A DNA stretch of 64,000 nucleotides, taken from Rhodopseudomonas palustris (GTDB lineage Bacteria; Pseudomonadota; Alphaproteobacteria; Rhizobiales; Xanthobacteraceae). The notes beneath the pieces are model-generated. The model worked only from the letters and a program-made list of their open reading frames with translations. It ran no database searches and was not told the origin of the DNA. The position numbers and the translations under genes are program-made. Of the stretch, positions 8,328-17,434 are shown piece by piece. The stretch is taken from NCBI RefSeq assembly GCF_003226555.1, contig NZ_QKQS01000016.1:186001-250000 (forward strand), in the 5' to 3' direction. Numbering within the stretch: position 1 is the stretch's first letter; every line of letters starts with the position of its first letter.

Positions 8328-9089
8328 ATGGATCTGGGATTGAAGGGCGCCAAGGTACTGGTCACCGGCGGCACCAAGGGCATCGGCCGTGCGATCGCCG
8401 AGACCTTCGCGGCGGAAGGTGCGCATATTGGGTTGTGCGCGCGCAATGCGGCCGAAGTCGACAGCGCGGTCACTGCGCTGCAGGCGACCGGCGTGTCGGC
8501 ATTCGGCGGCGCGGTCGATGTGTCCGACGGCCCGGCGCTGAAGGCCTGGGTCGCCGACATGGCGGCCAAGCTCGGCGGCATCGATGTGGTGGTCGCCAAC
8601 GTCAGCGCGCTGGCGATCGGCTCGGACGAAGAGAGCTGGGCCAAGGGCTTTGCCACCGACATGATGGGCACGGTGCGGTTGGTCGACGCCGCGATGCCGC
8701 ATCTCGAGCAGAGTCAGCAGCCGGCGATCGTCACCGTCTCCAGCGTGTCGGGGCGCGAGATCGACTTTGCCGCCGGCCCCTACGGCACCTTTAAGGCTGC
8801 GATCATCCACTACACCCAAGGGCTCGCCTATCAGCTCGCCGGCAAGGGCATCCGCGCCAACACCGTCTCGCCCGGCAATACGTATTTCGAAGGTGGGGTG
8901 TGGGAGCAGATCAAGAACGGCAACCCTGATCTCTACAACACCGCGCTGGCGCTCAACCCGACTGGACGGATGGGGACGCCGCAGGAGATGGCGAATGCGG
9001 TGGTGTTCCTCGCCAGCCGTGCCGCCAGCTTCATCACCGGCACCAACGTTGTGGTCGACGGTGCGCTCACCCGCGGGGTGCAGTTCTGA
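8328..9089 (+). CDS. SDR-family NAD(P)-dependent oxidoreductase
   Basis: 253 aa classical short-chain dehydrogenase. The Rossmann motif TGGTKGIG is at residues 13-20. The catalytic Ser139, Tyr152 and Lys156 are in the normal SxxxxxxxxxxxxYxxxK spacing (YGTFK). The C-terminus has the usual FITGTNVVVDG. GGGGAGCGAGC precedes the ATG, 15 nt behind the nitrilase-like gene, so it closes the amide operon. It may oxidise or reduce the carbon skeleton released by the hydrolases; that is inference from position only. Confidence 0.88.
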   Translation: MDLGLKGAKVLVTGGTKGIGRAIAETFAAEGAHIGLCARNAAEVDSAVTALQATGVSAFGGAVDVSDGPALKAWVADMAAKLGGIDVVVANVSALAIGSDEESWAKGFATDMMGTVRLVDAAMPHLEQSQQPAIVTVSSVSGREIDFAAGPYGTFKAAIIHYTQGLAYQLAGKGIRANTVSPGNTYFEGGVWEQIKNGNPDLYNTALALNPTGRMGTPQEMANAVVFLASRAASFITGTNVVVDGALTRGVQF

Positions 9090-9261
9090 TCAGTGACGAG
9101 TCGAAAGGCGTAGATTAATTTCTGCAGGATGGAATGACGCCGGGTTCCATTACCATCGCTAGGTCATGACGACGAAACAACAGCAGGCCGCGTACTGATC
9201 GGTTGCAACGCGGCCCGCAGATCGGGCATACAACCGCGATTCCGGGATGGTGGGGGACGCG

Positions 9262-9447
9262 GTGCCGGGTAACAGCAGTAACTGCGCGATCTGCCGATCC
9301 GCGACCGAGCTGCTGCGTGCGCGCCCGCTGGTCGAGGGCTACGAGCTTCGCGACTACACGTGCCCGCAATGTGACGGCGTATTTCAGATCGTGGTCAAAT
9401 GTGAGGAAGCTCCGGCGCAGCCGCCGCCGAAGCCGGACGACCGTTGA
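9262..9447 (+). CDS. Small zinc-ribbon-like protein, function unknown
   Basis: 61 aa from the GTG at 9262, which has GGGGGA 7 nt upstream; an ATG at 9247 would add five residues but has a poorer ribosome site. Two knuckles, NCAICRS and YTCPQCDG, are spaced as in a zinc ribbon. A short Pro-rich tail follows. The 3' end overlaps the convergent modC tail by 53 bp. No family with a known function is recognised; the Cys pattern and codon use suggest a real protein. Confidence 0.6.
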   Translation: MPGNSSNCAICRSATELLRARPLVEGYELRDYTCPQCDGVFQIVVKCEEAPAQPPPKPDDR

Positions 9448-10339
9448 GGCGATCATCGTGTTCCGGCGCGGTTCGCTGCACCACGGCTCCGTCGATCCGC
9501 AACGTTACCGGCTCACCGATAGTCAGGTCGGCGGCGTCGGACAGATGTAGCCGCTGCTTCCGGCCGTCGATCAGTACGGAGCAGGCACCGCCGGCGTCGC
9601 ACTCGCCAAGATAGATGCCGGTGACAATCAACGGATCGCTGCCCGCTGCGCCGACCAGTGACGCGGTCGGCGTGCCGTCGAACGCCACCCCGCCGTGCTC
9701 GATCCGGACGACGCGATCGGCGAGGCGGAGGATCTCGGACGGATCGTGGCTGACCAGCAGCGTGGTGGTGCGGAAGCGGCGATGCAGCCGCAGCAGATCG
9801 TCCTGCAGCTTCTTGCGCATCGACGGATCGAGCGCCGACAGCGGCTCGTCGAGCATCAGCAGCGCCGGCCGGCGCGCCAGCGCCCGGATCAGGGCCAGTC
9901 GTTGCTTCTGGCCTCCGGACAGGCGACCCGGGAGAGCGTCAGCGAGACGGTCGAGCGCGACCAGATCGAGCAGCTCGTCGACCTCCGATGGGCGGCTGCG
10001 CGATCCGATCGCGTATTCGACATTGCCCCGCACCGTCATGTTGGGAAACAGCGCGTAATCCTGAAACACCAGACCGATCGACCGCTTGCGCGTCGGCAGG
10101 TGAACCCGCGTGGCGCTATCGCACCACAGTTCGGCTCCGACCCGGATCCGGCACTCCGCCGGCCGCGCCAATCCGGCGGCGGCACGGAGCAGGGTGGTCT
10201 TGCCGGCACCCGAAGGACCTGCGATCGCCAGCAGCGAACCGGCTGCGATCGCAAGATCGACATCGAGCCAGAATGGTCCTGCTGGTCCAGAGAGCGGCAT
10301 GCGCACGCGCAGCTCAATGTCGTCGGCTCCGCAGTCCAT
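9395..10339 (-). CDS. modC: Molybdate ABC transporter ATP-binding protein (ModC-like)
   Basis: 314 aa. Walker A is AGPSGAGKTTLLRA, the signature LSGGQKQRLALIRAL, and Walker B ALLMLDEPLSALD; a C-terminal TOBE/MOP-like segment follows, as in ModC. The ATG at 10339 is preceded by GGTGAGG; longer in-frame readings to 10441 would run through the Mo-box and are rejected. It is transcribed away from modA and modB, so the ATPase is separated from its partners by a shared regulatory region. A tungstate-specific system cannot be excluded. Confidence 0.82.
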   Translation of the reverse strand: MDCGADDIELRVRMPLSGPAGPFWLDVDLAIAAGSLLAIAGPSGAGKTTLLRAAAGLARPAECRIRVGAELWCDSATRVHLPTRKRSIGLVFQDYALFPNMTVRGNVEYAIGSRSRPSEVDELLDLVALDRLADALPGRLSGGQKQRLALIRALARRPALLMLDEPLSALDPSMRKKLQDDLLRLHRRFRTTTLLVSHDPSEILRLADRVVRIEHGGVAFDGTPTASLVGAAGSDPLIVTGIYLGECDAGGACSVLIDGRKQRLHLSDAADLTIGEPVTLRIDGAVVQRTAPEHDDRLNGRPASAAAAPELPHI

Positions 10340-10358
10340 TGCCTCACCACCAGTCGAG

Positions 10359-10386
10359 ATCGTTATATAGTGAAATATACAACGAT
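10359..10386. promoter_or_regulatory. Mo-box (ModE/MopA-type operator) between modC and modA
   Basis: A 28-bp inverted repeat: left arm ATCGTTATATA, 6-nt spacer, right arm TATACAACGAT; 10 of 11 positions pair. This is very close to the Mo-box recognised by ModE-family molybdate sensors (ATCGnTATATA-N6-TATATAACGAT). It lies 19 nt from the modC start and 54 nt from modA, in a position to repress both directions when molybdate is plentiful. No ModE gene is in the window. Confidence 0.85.
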
Positions 10387-10440
10387 GGGCGGCTCTGCTA
10401 GCCAGACGTCGGCGAGCGAATCCAAGGGCGGGGGATTGCA

Positions 10441-11166
10441 ATGGAATGGTCGGTCAGATCTGCGGCGATAGGCGTGGCGTTGCTGTCGTGTGTCGCGCCG
10501 GCGGGAGCGGACGAGACGACGCTGGCCGCGGGCGCCGGCTATCGGCGTCCAATCGCCGAACTGGCGGCGGCCTATGAGAAGCAGTCGGGCGACAAACTGC
10601 TGCAAGTGTACGGCCATATGGGCCAGGTGCTGGCCCAGGCGCGCGAAAGCAATCAGATCGCGCTGGTCTGCGGCGACAGAGCGGTGCTGCAAAAGGCCAA
10701 GGACTTCGGCTTTTCGCAGATCGCGCCGCTGGGCATGGGACGGCTGGTGATCGCCTATCGCAAGGGGCTGACGCTGTCGAAGCCCGAAGACCTCGCGGGC
10801 ACTGAATTCAAGCGGATCGGAGTTCCGGATCAGGCGAGCGCTGTTTACGGCAAGGCCGGCCGGCAGTTTCTCGAACGCAGCGGTTTGGCTACGGCCATCG
10901 ATGCGCGGCTCGTCCCCGTTGCCACCGTGCCGCAGGTGACGAGCTACGTCGCCAGCGGCGAAGTCGATGCCGGCTTCATCAACGCCACCGACGCGATCGG
11001 CGCGGCCGGCAATATCGGCGGCTATGTGGCTGTCGACAGCAAGCTGTACGATCCGGCTGCAATCGTCTGCGGCGTGCGCGCGCCGGCCGCAAAGGCTGCC
11101 GACGGCTTCGTGCGATTCCTCGGCACCGAACAGGCCCGCGCCATTCTGCGGCGCCACGGGCTGTAA
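10441..11166 (+). CDS. modA: Molybdate ABC transporter substrate-binding protein (ModA-like)
   Basis: 241 aa with a signal peptide (about residues 1-23, ending AGADE) and a type-II periplasmic-binding fold. Family features include TLAAGAGY at the N-terminus and ASGEVDAGFINATDA in the C-terminal half. It should bind molybdate or a similar oxyanion in the periplasm and deliver it to ModB. A GGGGG stretch precedes the ATG. The upstream Mo-box strongly supports the oxyanion assignment, although the tetrahedral-oxyanion ligands cannot be proven from sequence alone. Confidence 0.78.
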   Translation: MEWSVRSAAIGVALLSCVAPAGADETTLAAGAGYRRPIAELAAAYEKQSGDKLLQVYGHMGQVLAQARESNQIALVCGDRAVLQKAKDFGFSQIAPLGMGRLVIAYRKGLTLSKPEDLAGTEFKRIGVPDQASAVYGKAGRQFLERSGLATAIDARLVPVATVPQVTSYVASGEVDAGFINATDAIGAAGNIGGYVAVDSKLYDPAAIVCGVRAPAAKAADGFVRFLGTEQARAILRRHGL

Positions 11167-11172
11167 CCCGCG

Positions 11173-11868
11173 ATGCTGGCCGCGGCGATCGAGGCGCTGC
11201 ACGATCCCGCGCTGATCGCGCCTGCGCTGCTGTCGCTGAAGATCGCCGCGGCGACCCTGGTGCTGCACATCGTGCTCGGGACCTTGCTCGGCTGGGCTCT
11301 GGCGCAGCGATCCTGGCCGGGACGCACCGTGCTCGACGCGCTGGTCACGATTCCCCTGGTGTTCCCGCCGATCGCGCTCGGCTTCTTTCTGCTGCTGCTG
11401 CTCGGCCGTCGCAGTCCGGTCGGGCATTGGCTCGACGCCGGCTTCGGCTTCAGCTTCGTGTTCTCGGTCGAGGGTGTGTTGCTGGCCTCGGTAATTGCCG
11501 GTCTGCCGCTGGTGGTGAAGCCGATCGAGGCGGCAATCGCCAGCGTGTCCCGCAGCCTCGGCGAAGCATCGCGGACGCTCGGCCGCAACGAGCTCGAGAC
11601 GTTCCTGTTCGTCATCCTGCCCAACATCCGCGGCGCGATCGTCGCCGGCCTGGTGCTCGGCACCGCGCGCTCGCTCGGCGAGGTCGGCATCACCTTGATG
11701 CTCGGCGGCAACATCGTCGGCAAGACCAACACGATTTCGCTGGAGGTCTACAACGCCGTGTTCAACGGCGAATATGGCCGCGCCGCGGTGCTCTCGGCGG
11801 TGCTTGGAATGGTCTCGCTGGTCGTATTCGCTCTGCTGCGGCGGGGAGCGCAAACGGCTCCGACCTAA
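11173..11868 (+). CDS. modB: Molybdate ABC transporter permease (ModB-like)
   Basis: 231 aa with about five to six membrane segments. The EAA loop reads ASRTLGRNELETFLFVILP, followed by RSLGEVGITLMLGGNI, typical of ModB/CysT-type permeases. It begins 6 nt after modA and completes the uptake system with the divergent ModC. About 100 nt of unassigned sequence follows before the next convergent gene. Confidence 0.83.
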   Translation: MLAAAIEALHDPALIAPALLSLKIAAATLVLHIVLGTLLGWALAQRSWPGRTVLDALVTIPLVFPPIALGFFLLLLLGRRSPVGHWLDAGFGFSFVFSVEGVLLASVIAGLPLVVKPIEAAIASVSRSLGEASRTLGRNELETFLFVILPNIRGAIVAGLVLGTARSLGEVGITLMLGGNIVGKTNTISLEVYNAVFNGEYGRAAVLSAVLGMVSLVVFALLRRGAQTAPT

Positions 11869-11969
11869 ACCACCTCAAATTTGCGATCGGGCGGACGGCA
11901 AGAGACGCCGTAGCGTGGTGCAGAGCGGTGGCGAACGGTTCCGACGAGCCGAGTCGGGACAGGTCGCCT

Positions 11970-12248
11970 CTATTGTCTGCGCGTGAGCTTGGCGCCGAGC
12001 TTCTTCAAAGAATCCTCCGAAGGCGGCGCTTTCTGGAATTCGCGAATCGCCTCGGCCAATTCCTGATCGGTCATCGGTGTCGCGGGCTGCCTCAGCTCGC
12101 CGCCGGCCAAGCCTGACGCAATCAAGTCGAGGTGCTCGTCTGGGCCGTCGAAAAACTGTCGGATACGGGCGAGAAAGGCTCTGTAGGGCAAGGGACCTCC
12201 GATGAACCGAACCAGCACCTGAGCGCCCGGCACGGCTTCTGACGGCAC
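11970..12248 (-). CDS. Conserved-looking hypothetical protein
   Basis: 92 aa from a GTG at 12248 preceded by AGGAAC. The middle is a plausible helical domain (YRAFLARIRQFFDGPDEHLD) and the C-terminal half has a charged helix (TDQELAEAIREFQKAP). No family is recognised, and there is no signal peptide or membrane segment. Composition is more protein-like than the overlapping Arg/Ser-rich readings in the other frames. It converges on modB. The gene is probable rather than certain. Confidence 0.5.
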   Translation of the reverse strand: MPSEAVPGAQVLVRFIGGPLPYRAFLARIRQFFDGPDEHLDLIASGLAGGELRQPATPMTDQELAEAIREFQKAPPSEDSLKKLGAKLTRRQ

Positions 12249-12471
12249 TGCTGTTCCTGCGTCGGAACACGGTTCGTTACCCTAGGCCTGACCCGAGGTG
12301 GTGCTCGTATCTTTTGATATGAACTTGCGGCGCGGCGATGCGCCATGCGCGGGCGGCCGGCGAATTCGAGCGAATCGAACCTTTCGCCCGCCGAATTCAG
12401 CGCGCGATCGGGCGACACATCGTCCGGTGTCGCTGGTGCATGATTTTGTCTGGAGTTCCAGGATCTTGAGG

Positions 12472-12565
12472 TGGCGGAGACGGAGGGATTCGAACCCTCG
12501 ATAGGGCTTTACAACCCTATAACGGTTTAGCAAACCGCCGCCTTCAGCCACTCGGCCACGTCTCC
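12472..12565 (-). tRNA. tRNA-Ser (anticodon GCT)
   Basis: Reading the minus strand, the acceptor arm GGAGACG pairs with CGTCTCC, followed by discriminator G and an encoded CCA. The anticodon loop is TTTGCTAAA, giving GCT (codons AGC/AGU). A long variable arm and GGTTCGAATCC T-loop confirm a class-II serine tRNA. Length with CCA is 94 nt. Confidence 0.95.
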
Positions 12566-13254
12566 GGTGCGCTCGATATGCCCGACACGGTGGCTGCTCG
12601 CAAGCAGGATTGCATGGATTGCACCGCGACCTTTGGGTCTGTGCACGAGAAAACGTCATCTCGTAGACTGGCCGACTGCCATTCCTCTTGTGACCTTGTC
12701 TTGCCTGGAGGGACGGGGGCTCAGGAACAGGCGTTGTCGAACGATCCCAACCGGCTCCACTGCGTCGCTTCAAAAGGGCCGTGCCGAACATCGTGAGGGG
12801 GGCTCGGATTCGCCCGGGGAAAGGAATCGATTCTCAGAAAAATAGTCGTCGAGGGCTCCGATTCTTGCTTTCGAGCGCGAGCCATCCACTCTCCATCAGT
12901 GCTGCAACGCCGCATCACCTGTCCGGTGTGATTCAAAAGGTCGTTTCAAAACAATAGGTTGAGGCCGTCGATACGGGGGCGTGAGTGCTATTTGTGCAAC
13001 ACCCCTCCGAAAACCGGACGCAGAGCATGGCTCCGTTGTTGCGTGTGCATCACTGTTAGGTAATTGTCGTGCTGCGACGGAGGGGGGCATCCCGAGGTCG
13101 CCCCGTAATAGGTGGTTCGCTTAAGTCCCTCGCGTTCAGCGGGTGTGTCCAAAGGCGCGAAGCGGCTAGGCGGGTTTCTGGGATTAAGGGACCACGGCGG
13201 GTGCTTGCACTTTGCGGACCGGAACCTTCCCGACAGAGCAACTTGGAGGTTTAC
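12566..13254. other. Intergenic region between tRNA-Ser and porin; nothing recognised
   Basis: About 690 bp with lower coding-like character than its surroundings. Short reading frames are present on both strands but are Arg/Ser/Pro-rich with no ribosome sites or recognisable domains. It probably holds the tRNA promoter at its left end and the porin promoter and leader at its right end; no convincing -35/-10 pair could be placed. Confidence 0.4.
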
Positions 13255-14703
13255 ATGAACATCGTTAAGGGCCTGTTCCTCGGCTCAGCGGCGGCTCTTC
13301 TCGCCGTCAGCGGCGCGCAGGCGGCCGATCTCCCGTTGAAGGCCAAGGCGGTCGAATACGTGAAGGTCTGCTCGATCTACGGCGCGGGCTTCTACTACAT
13401 CCCGGGCACCGATACCTGCATCAAGCTCGGCGGCTATCTGCGCGCCGACGCGACGCTGTACGGCTCGACCGCTTATAACGCCCCGGCCTGGAACGGCAAT
13501 GCCGGCCAGATGAACCGCAATGCGAACAACTTCATCTTCCGTTCGCGCCAGGACCTGAACATCGATACCCGCACCGCGACCGAATACGGCGTCGTTCGGA
13601 CCTTCTTCGATGCGGTCTTCAACTGGACCTCGGGTGACGGCGTCGCCGGTGGTTCGCTCGGCGTGTACTATGCGTTCGTGCAGTTCGCAGGCTTTACCTT
13701 CGGTAAGGCGGTGTCGCAGTTCGACACGCCCTGGACCGGTTATCCGGGCAACAACACCTCGTTCCTGATCGGCGGCTACGACGACGTCACCGGCATCAAC
13801 CAGGTGTCGTACACCGCTGAATTCGGCAACGGCGTGTCGGCCTCGATCTCGCTGGAAGATCCGTCTTCGTATCTGCAGTCGGGCCTGTACAACACCTCGA
13901 CCGGTGCGAACTTCCTGGCCTACGGCGTCAACTCCTACGCCGGCGTCGACGTTCCGGATATCGTCGGCAAGGTCCGCGTCGACCAGGCCTGGGGTCTGTT
14001 CCAGGTGTCGGCTGCGGCGCATCAGGTTCGCGCCAGCTACTACAACACCGCGAACGAGACCTCCGGTCATCCGAGCGACACCTGGGGCTATGCGGTTCAG
14101 GGCGCCATCTCGCTCAAGAACCTGCCGACCGGCCCCGGCGACAGCATCAACTTGACCGCCACCTATTCGAACGGCGCGACCCGTTACGTGCTGGGCGGCG
14201 TCAGCCCGAACTCGTTCGCGATCTACGGCTCCAACTCGGTTCCGGGCACCTATCAGAGCGTCGCGTTCGGCGTTGCGGCTGACGGCGTGTTCGCCGGCGC
14301 GAACAACCTGACCGGCACCGGCATCGAGAAGACCGGCGCCTGGGGCGTCCGTGGTGCATTCAACCACAACTGGAACCCCTACTGGTCGACCTCGCTGTTC
14401 GGGTCGTACACCAAGCTCGACTACAACGGCACCGCGACTGCTCTGATCTGCAGCGGTCTGGGCGCCAATGTCGCCGGCTTCACCTGCAACCCGGACTTCG
14501 CGATCTCTCAGATCGGTACCGTCACCCGCTGGACCCCGGTCAAGGGTCTGACCCTGTCGGGCGAAGTGATGTACACCTATCTCGATCAGGCCTCGTCGGG
14601 CGTCCTGCCGCTCACCGCTGCGGGCACCAAGCCGGCCGCGAACTACGAGTTCAAGGACCAGGGCGTCTGGAGCGGCAACCTCCGCGTTCAGCGCAACTTC
14701 TGA
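13255..14703 (+). CDS. Outer-membrane porin, Porin_2 family
   Basis: 482 aa. A signal peptide covers about residues 1-22 (ends GAQAADLP). The alphaproteobacterial Porin_2 signature follows: a Cys pair around YGAGFYYIPGTDTC and then IKLGGYLRAD. Alternating aromatic beta-strands run to the C-terminal Phe (RVQRNF), as expected for a BamA substrate. TTGGAGG sits just ahead of the ATG. A strong terminator follows. Codon use is very uniform, consistent with high expression. It should form a trimeric general diffusion channel in the outer membrane. Confidence 0.93.
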   Translation: MNIVKGLFLGSAAALLAVSGAQAADLPLKAKAVEYVKVCSIYGAGFYYIPGTDTCIKLGGYLRADATLYGSTAYNAPAWNGNAGQMNRNANNFIFRSRQDLNIDTRTATEYGVVRTFFDAVFNWTSGDGVAGGSLGVYYAFVQFAGFTFGKAVSQFDTPWTGYPGNNTSFLIGGYDDVTGINQVSYTAEFGNGVSASISLEDPSSYLQSGLYNTSTGANFLAYGVNSYAGVDVPDIVGKVRVDQAWGLFQVSAAAHQVRASYYNTANETSGHPSDTWGYAVQGAISLKNLPTGPGDSINLTATYSNGATRYVLGGVSPNSFAIYGSNSVPGTYQSVAFGVAADGVFAGANNLTGTGIEKTGAWGVRGAFNHNWNPYWSTSLFGSYTKLDYNGTATALICSGLGANVAGFTCNPDFAISQIGTVTRWTPVKGLTLSGEVMYTYLDQASSGVLPLTAAGTKPAANYEFKDQGVWSGNLRVQRNF

Positions 14704-14734
14704 TCCTCGCTGCTCAAGGCGATTATCTGATGAA

Positions 14735-14762
14735 CCCCGGCGGGCAACCGCCGGGGTTTTTC
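14735..14762 (+). terminator. Rho-independent terminator of the porin gene
   Basis: A perfect 9-bp stem, CCCCGGCGG/CCGCCGGGG, with loop GCAA, is followed directly by TTTTT at 14757-14761. It lies 32 nt after the porin stop. Confidence 0.9.
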
Positions 14763-14964
14763 GTTGGGGTTTTCTCCTGTGCAACGGCTGGCAGCCTGAA
14801 CGCAGCGGAATCAAACGATTGATTTCGGTGCTGAGGCGGCTGGAAGGCGAGGCGAGCAGGCAGGCAAGGGATCGATCGGGACATTGCCCCAAGGGCACGA
14901 CGATTCGATCGCGCGGCTCTACGCGAAAAGTGCCGGATGGGAATCGGCCGAGAAGGTCGTGGCG

Positions 14965-17196
14965 CTATTCCGCGCCGGCGCCGCGGCGGAGGTCGGCTTC
15001 GATCTGCAGCCGCTGACCGCCGCCGAATCGGGCCCGGTACACCTGCAGATTTTCCATGATTCGCTGCACGTAGTTGCGGGTCTCCGAGAACGGGATCAGC
15101 TCGACCCAGTCGACCGCATCGACCTTCGGATCGCGCGGGTCGCCGTAGCGCGCGACCCACTTGCGCACGCTGCCGCGCCCGGCGTTGTAGCCGGCGAAGG
15201 TCATGATGTAAGAGCCGCGATAGTCGTCGATCAGGCCGCCGAGCTCGGCGGCGCCGAGTGCCGCGTTGTAGACCGAGTCGGATTTCAGGCGTTGGATATC
15301 GAAGGTGCAGCCGTGACGGCGGCAGACGTATTTGCCGGCGTCGGGCGTTACCTGCATCAGCCCGTAGGCTTTGGCCGGTGAGACCACCGACGGATTGAAG
15401 CCGCTTTCCTGGCGCGCGATGGCGTAGACGATCGCGCGCTCGACCTCCGGGCCCACCGACCTGAACTGCGGAATGCCGATCACCGGATAGGCATAATGAT
15501 CGAACGGCAGACCGCGATTGAGCGCGGCCTTGCCGACCAGCAGCATGGCGCGTGCGTCGTTGTGGCGTGCCGCCGCTTCGCTGAGACCTATCAAGGCATC
15601 GACGTCGCCGTTCTCGCCGACATCGGCGAAGATCGGGATCGCCATGTCGCCTTCGTCGATCGCGTACAGCAGGTTCACTGCTTTCACGACTTCTAGCCGG
15701 TCGACATTGCGGCCATGGCCCGACGGCGGACCGTTGAGGTCGAGCTGCGGCAGACCGAGCTTCGCGCGTGACAACTGGCCATAGTAACTGGTGGAGTGCG
15801 CGGCCGATGCCGAATAGGCGTTGCGCGCCTCTTGAATGTTGCCGGCGGCCTCCGCAGCGCGGCCCTGCCAATAGCCGGCGCGTGCCAGGGCGGTTGGATT
15901 GGTGGTGTCGCGGCCGAGACGGGCGAAATGCTGCGCAGCGGTCCTCGGATCGCTCAGGAAACGGAGTGCGATCCAGCCTGCGGTGAATTCCTGCTCGGTC
16001 TTGTAGACGCCGCGGGTCGGCGTCGCTGCGTCACGCGCCACCAGATAGGCGAGGCGATAATCACCGATGTCGATCAGCTTGCGTGCGACAAGCCGGCGCT
16101 CGATCCACCATTCGTCCACATTGTGCAGCCGGTTCGGATCGCGCGGCACCGTCAGCATCAGGCGGCCGGCTTCGGCGATCTTGTCGTCGCGTCGAAGCAG
16201 CTGGATCTTGCTGAACAGATAGCCTGGGTCGCGATGCAATTCGGCGGGGACGGCGGCAAGTAAGGATTTGGCGTTCGACGCCTTCTTGTCGACCGCGATG
16301 CGCGCCCGAGCGAGTGCGAGCTGCGCGCTTCCCAGGCGTTTGGCGGCGCGCAGCGCCGGACCGAGATCGTTGCCGTAAAGGAACGAGTCCATCCGCGCTT
16401 TCTGGTCGCTCGGCGTGATCAGCGGCCCGAACAGCTCCATCGCGGTGGTTTCGGTCGCCTCGGACATCGTGTCGTTGCGCCAGGCATCGGTCACCAATTG
16501 CTCGGCCGTGCGACGGTCGCCGCGCGCCAGCACCGCGCGCGCCAGCGCCAACTTGCCCTTGCCGGTCGAAGGTCGTTCATCCTCGAAGAACGACAGCACA
16601 GTCGCGTCGTAGCGCCGGTCGTCCCACAGCGCCGCTTCGGCGCGGCGGCGGAGGAAGCTCTGCGACGGCCAGCTCGGATTGGCTCGAATGAAGGCCGCGT
16701 ATCGTTCGACGCTGGCGCCGTTGTTCTCGCTACGCAGGATCACCCACTCGGCGAGCTTGCGCGCCACCGGGTCGGCGATGGTGTTGGCGACCTCGGTGGC
16801 GTCGCCCGGCTGTCGCTTGCGCACCAGCTCGATCACGTTCTCCAGCGCGCCCGCATCCGCTGCGGAGGTCGATGCGGTCGCTGCGAGCGCCGAACGCTTC
16901 GCCGGCTTGTGCAGCGCCGCCGCGGGCGGTCGCTGACGCATCGGCTCGACCGCTGCGGCGGGGCTGGTGACGGCGAGCTTGGTGGAGGGGCGAGGATCTG
17001 GAAGCGGCAGCGTCTGTGCAGCAGCCTTCGGCGCGCTGCGCACCGCCGGCCGCGGCTTCGGCAGCGGCACCTTCGAGGCCGCGTTCGCAGCCTCGATCAG
17101 TCCTGCGCAGCCGAGGCAGAGTGCCAGCATCGCGGTCGATGCCTTCAGCGCCGCACTGAGAGGCGGCGAGCGTCGTGATGGTGATGATCGATGCAA
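14965..17196 (-). CDS. Soluble lytic murein transglycosylase (Slt family)
   Basis: 743 aa from a TTG at 17196 with AGGGAGG 10 nt upstream; an ATG at 17301 would add 35 residues. A hydrophobic export segment (AMLALCLGCAGLIEAANA) precedes a Pro-rich linker. A long alpha-helical superhelix follows, then the C-terminal SLT domain. The catalytic Glu is residue 597 in RQESGFNPS, with the family motifs AYGLMQVTP and AGYNAGRG behind it. It cleaves peptidoglycan glycan strands to 1,6-anhydro products in the periplasm. The start is the uncertain part. Confidence 0.88.
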   Translation of the reverse strand: MHRSSPSRRSPPLSAALKASTAMLALCLGCAGLIEAANAASKVPLPKPRPAVRSAPKAAAQTLPLPDPRPSTKLAVTSPAAAVEPMRQRPPAAALHKPAKRSALAATASTSAADAGALENVIELVRKRQPGDATEVANTIADPVARKLAEWVILRSENNGASVERYAAFIRANPSWPSQSFLRRRAEAALWDDRRYDATVLSFFEDERPSTGKGKLALARAVLARGDRRTAEQLVTDAWRNDTMSEATETTAMELFGPLITPSDQKARMDSFLYGNDLGPALRAAKRLGSAQLALARARIAVDKKASNAKSLLAAVPAELHRDPGYLFSKIQLLRRDDKIAEAGRLMLTVPRDPNRLHNVDEWWIERRLVARKLIDIGDYRLAYLVARDAATPTRGVYKTEQEFTAGWIALRFLSDPRTAAQHFARLGRDTTNPTALARAGYWQGRAAEAAGNIQEARNAYSASAAHSTSYYGQLSRAKLGLPQLDLNGPPSGHGRNVDRLEVVKAVNLLYAIDEGDMAIPIFADVGENGDVDALIGLSEAAARHNDARAMLLVGKAALNRGLPFDHYAYPVIGIPQFRSVGPEVERAIVYAIARQESGFNPSVVSPAKAYGLMQVTPDAGKYVCRRHGCTFDIQRLKSDSVYNAALGAAELGGLIDDYRGSYIMTFAGYNAGRGSVRKWVARYGDPRDPKVDAVDWVELIPFSETRNYVQRIMENLQVYRARFGGGQRLQIEADLRRGAGAE

Positions 17197-17434
17197 AGCG
17201 CTGCGGCCTCCCTGTGGGAGCGATTCGGCGATTCTGGCAGCATCGCCGACAGAAGTTAAGGCGCGCCGAAAGCAACAGGCGCGCGCGTGACCGCGCTTCA
17301 CTTGCAGCGATTTGGGGGCAAAAGCACGGCGAAACGATCAACGCTGGGTGAGTCCGATCGCCGCAGGTTTCCAATGTGCCGAACGAAAGCGGCGCCGATG
17401 AGGGCGCCGCTCCTGAAACCAGCCAGATCCAGCC

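Noticed and set aside
6459-8819. 786-codon open frame on the minus strand across the nitrilase and SDR genes
   Set aside because: It is antisense to two well-supported genes, is His/Arg/Asp-rich without any domain, and arises from GC-rich third-position bias.
12567-12845. Short frames between the tRNA and the porin
   Set aside because: No ribosome sites, no family resemblance; composition typical of non-coding sequence.
13285-14898. Long minus-strand open frame opposite the porin
   Set aside because: Antisense to a clear Porin_2 gene with signal peptide and terminator; the translation has no recognisable fold.
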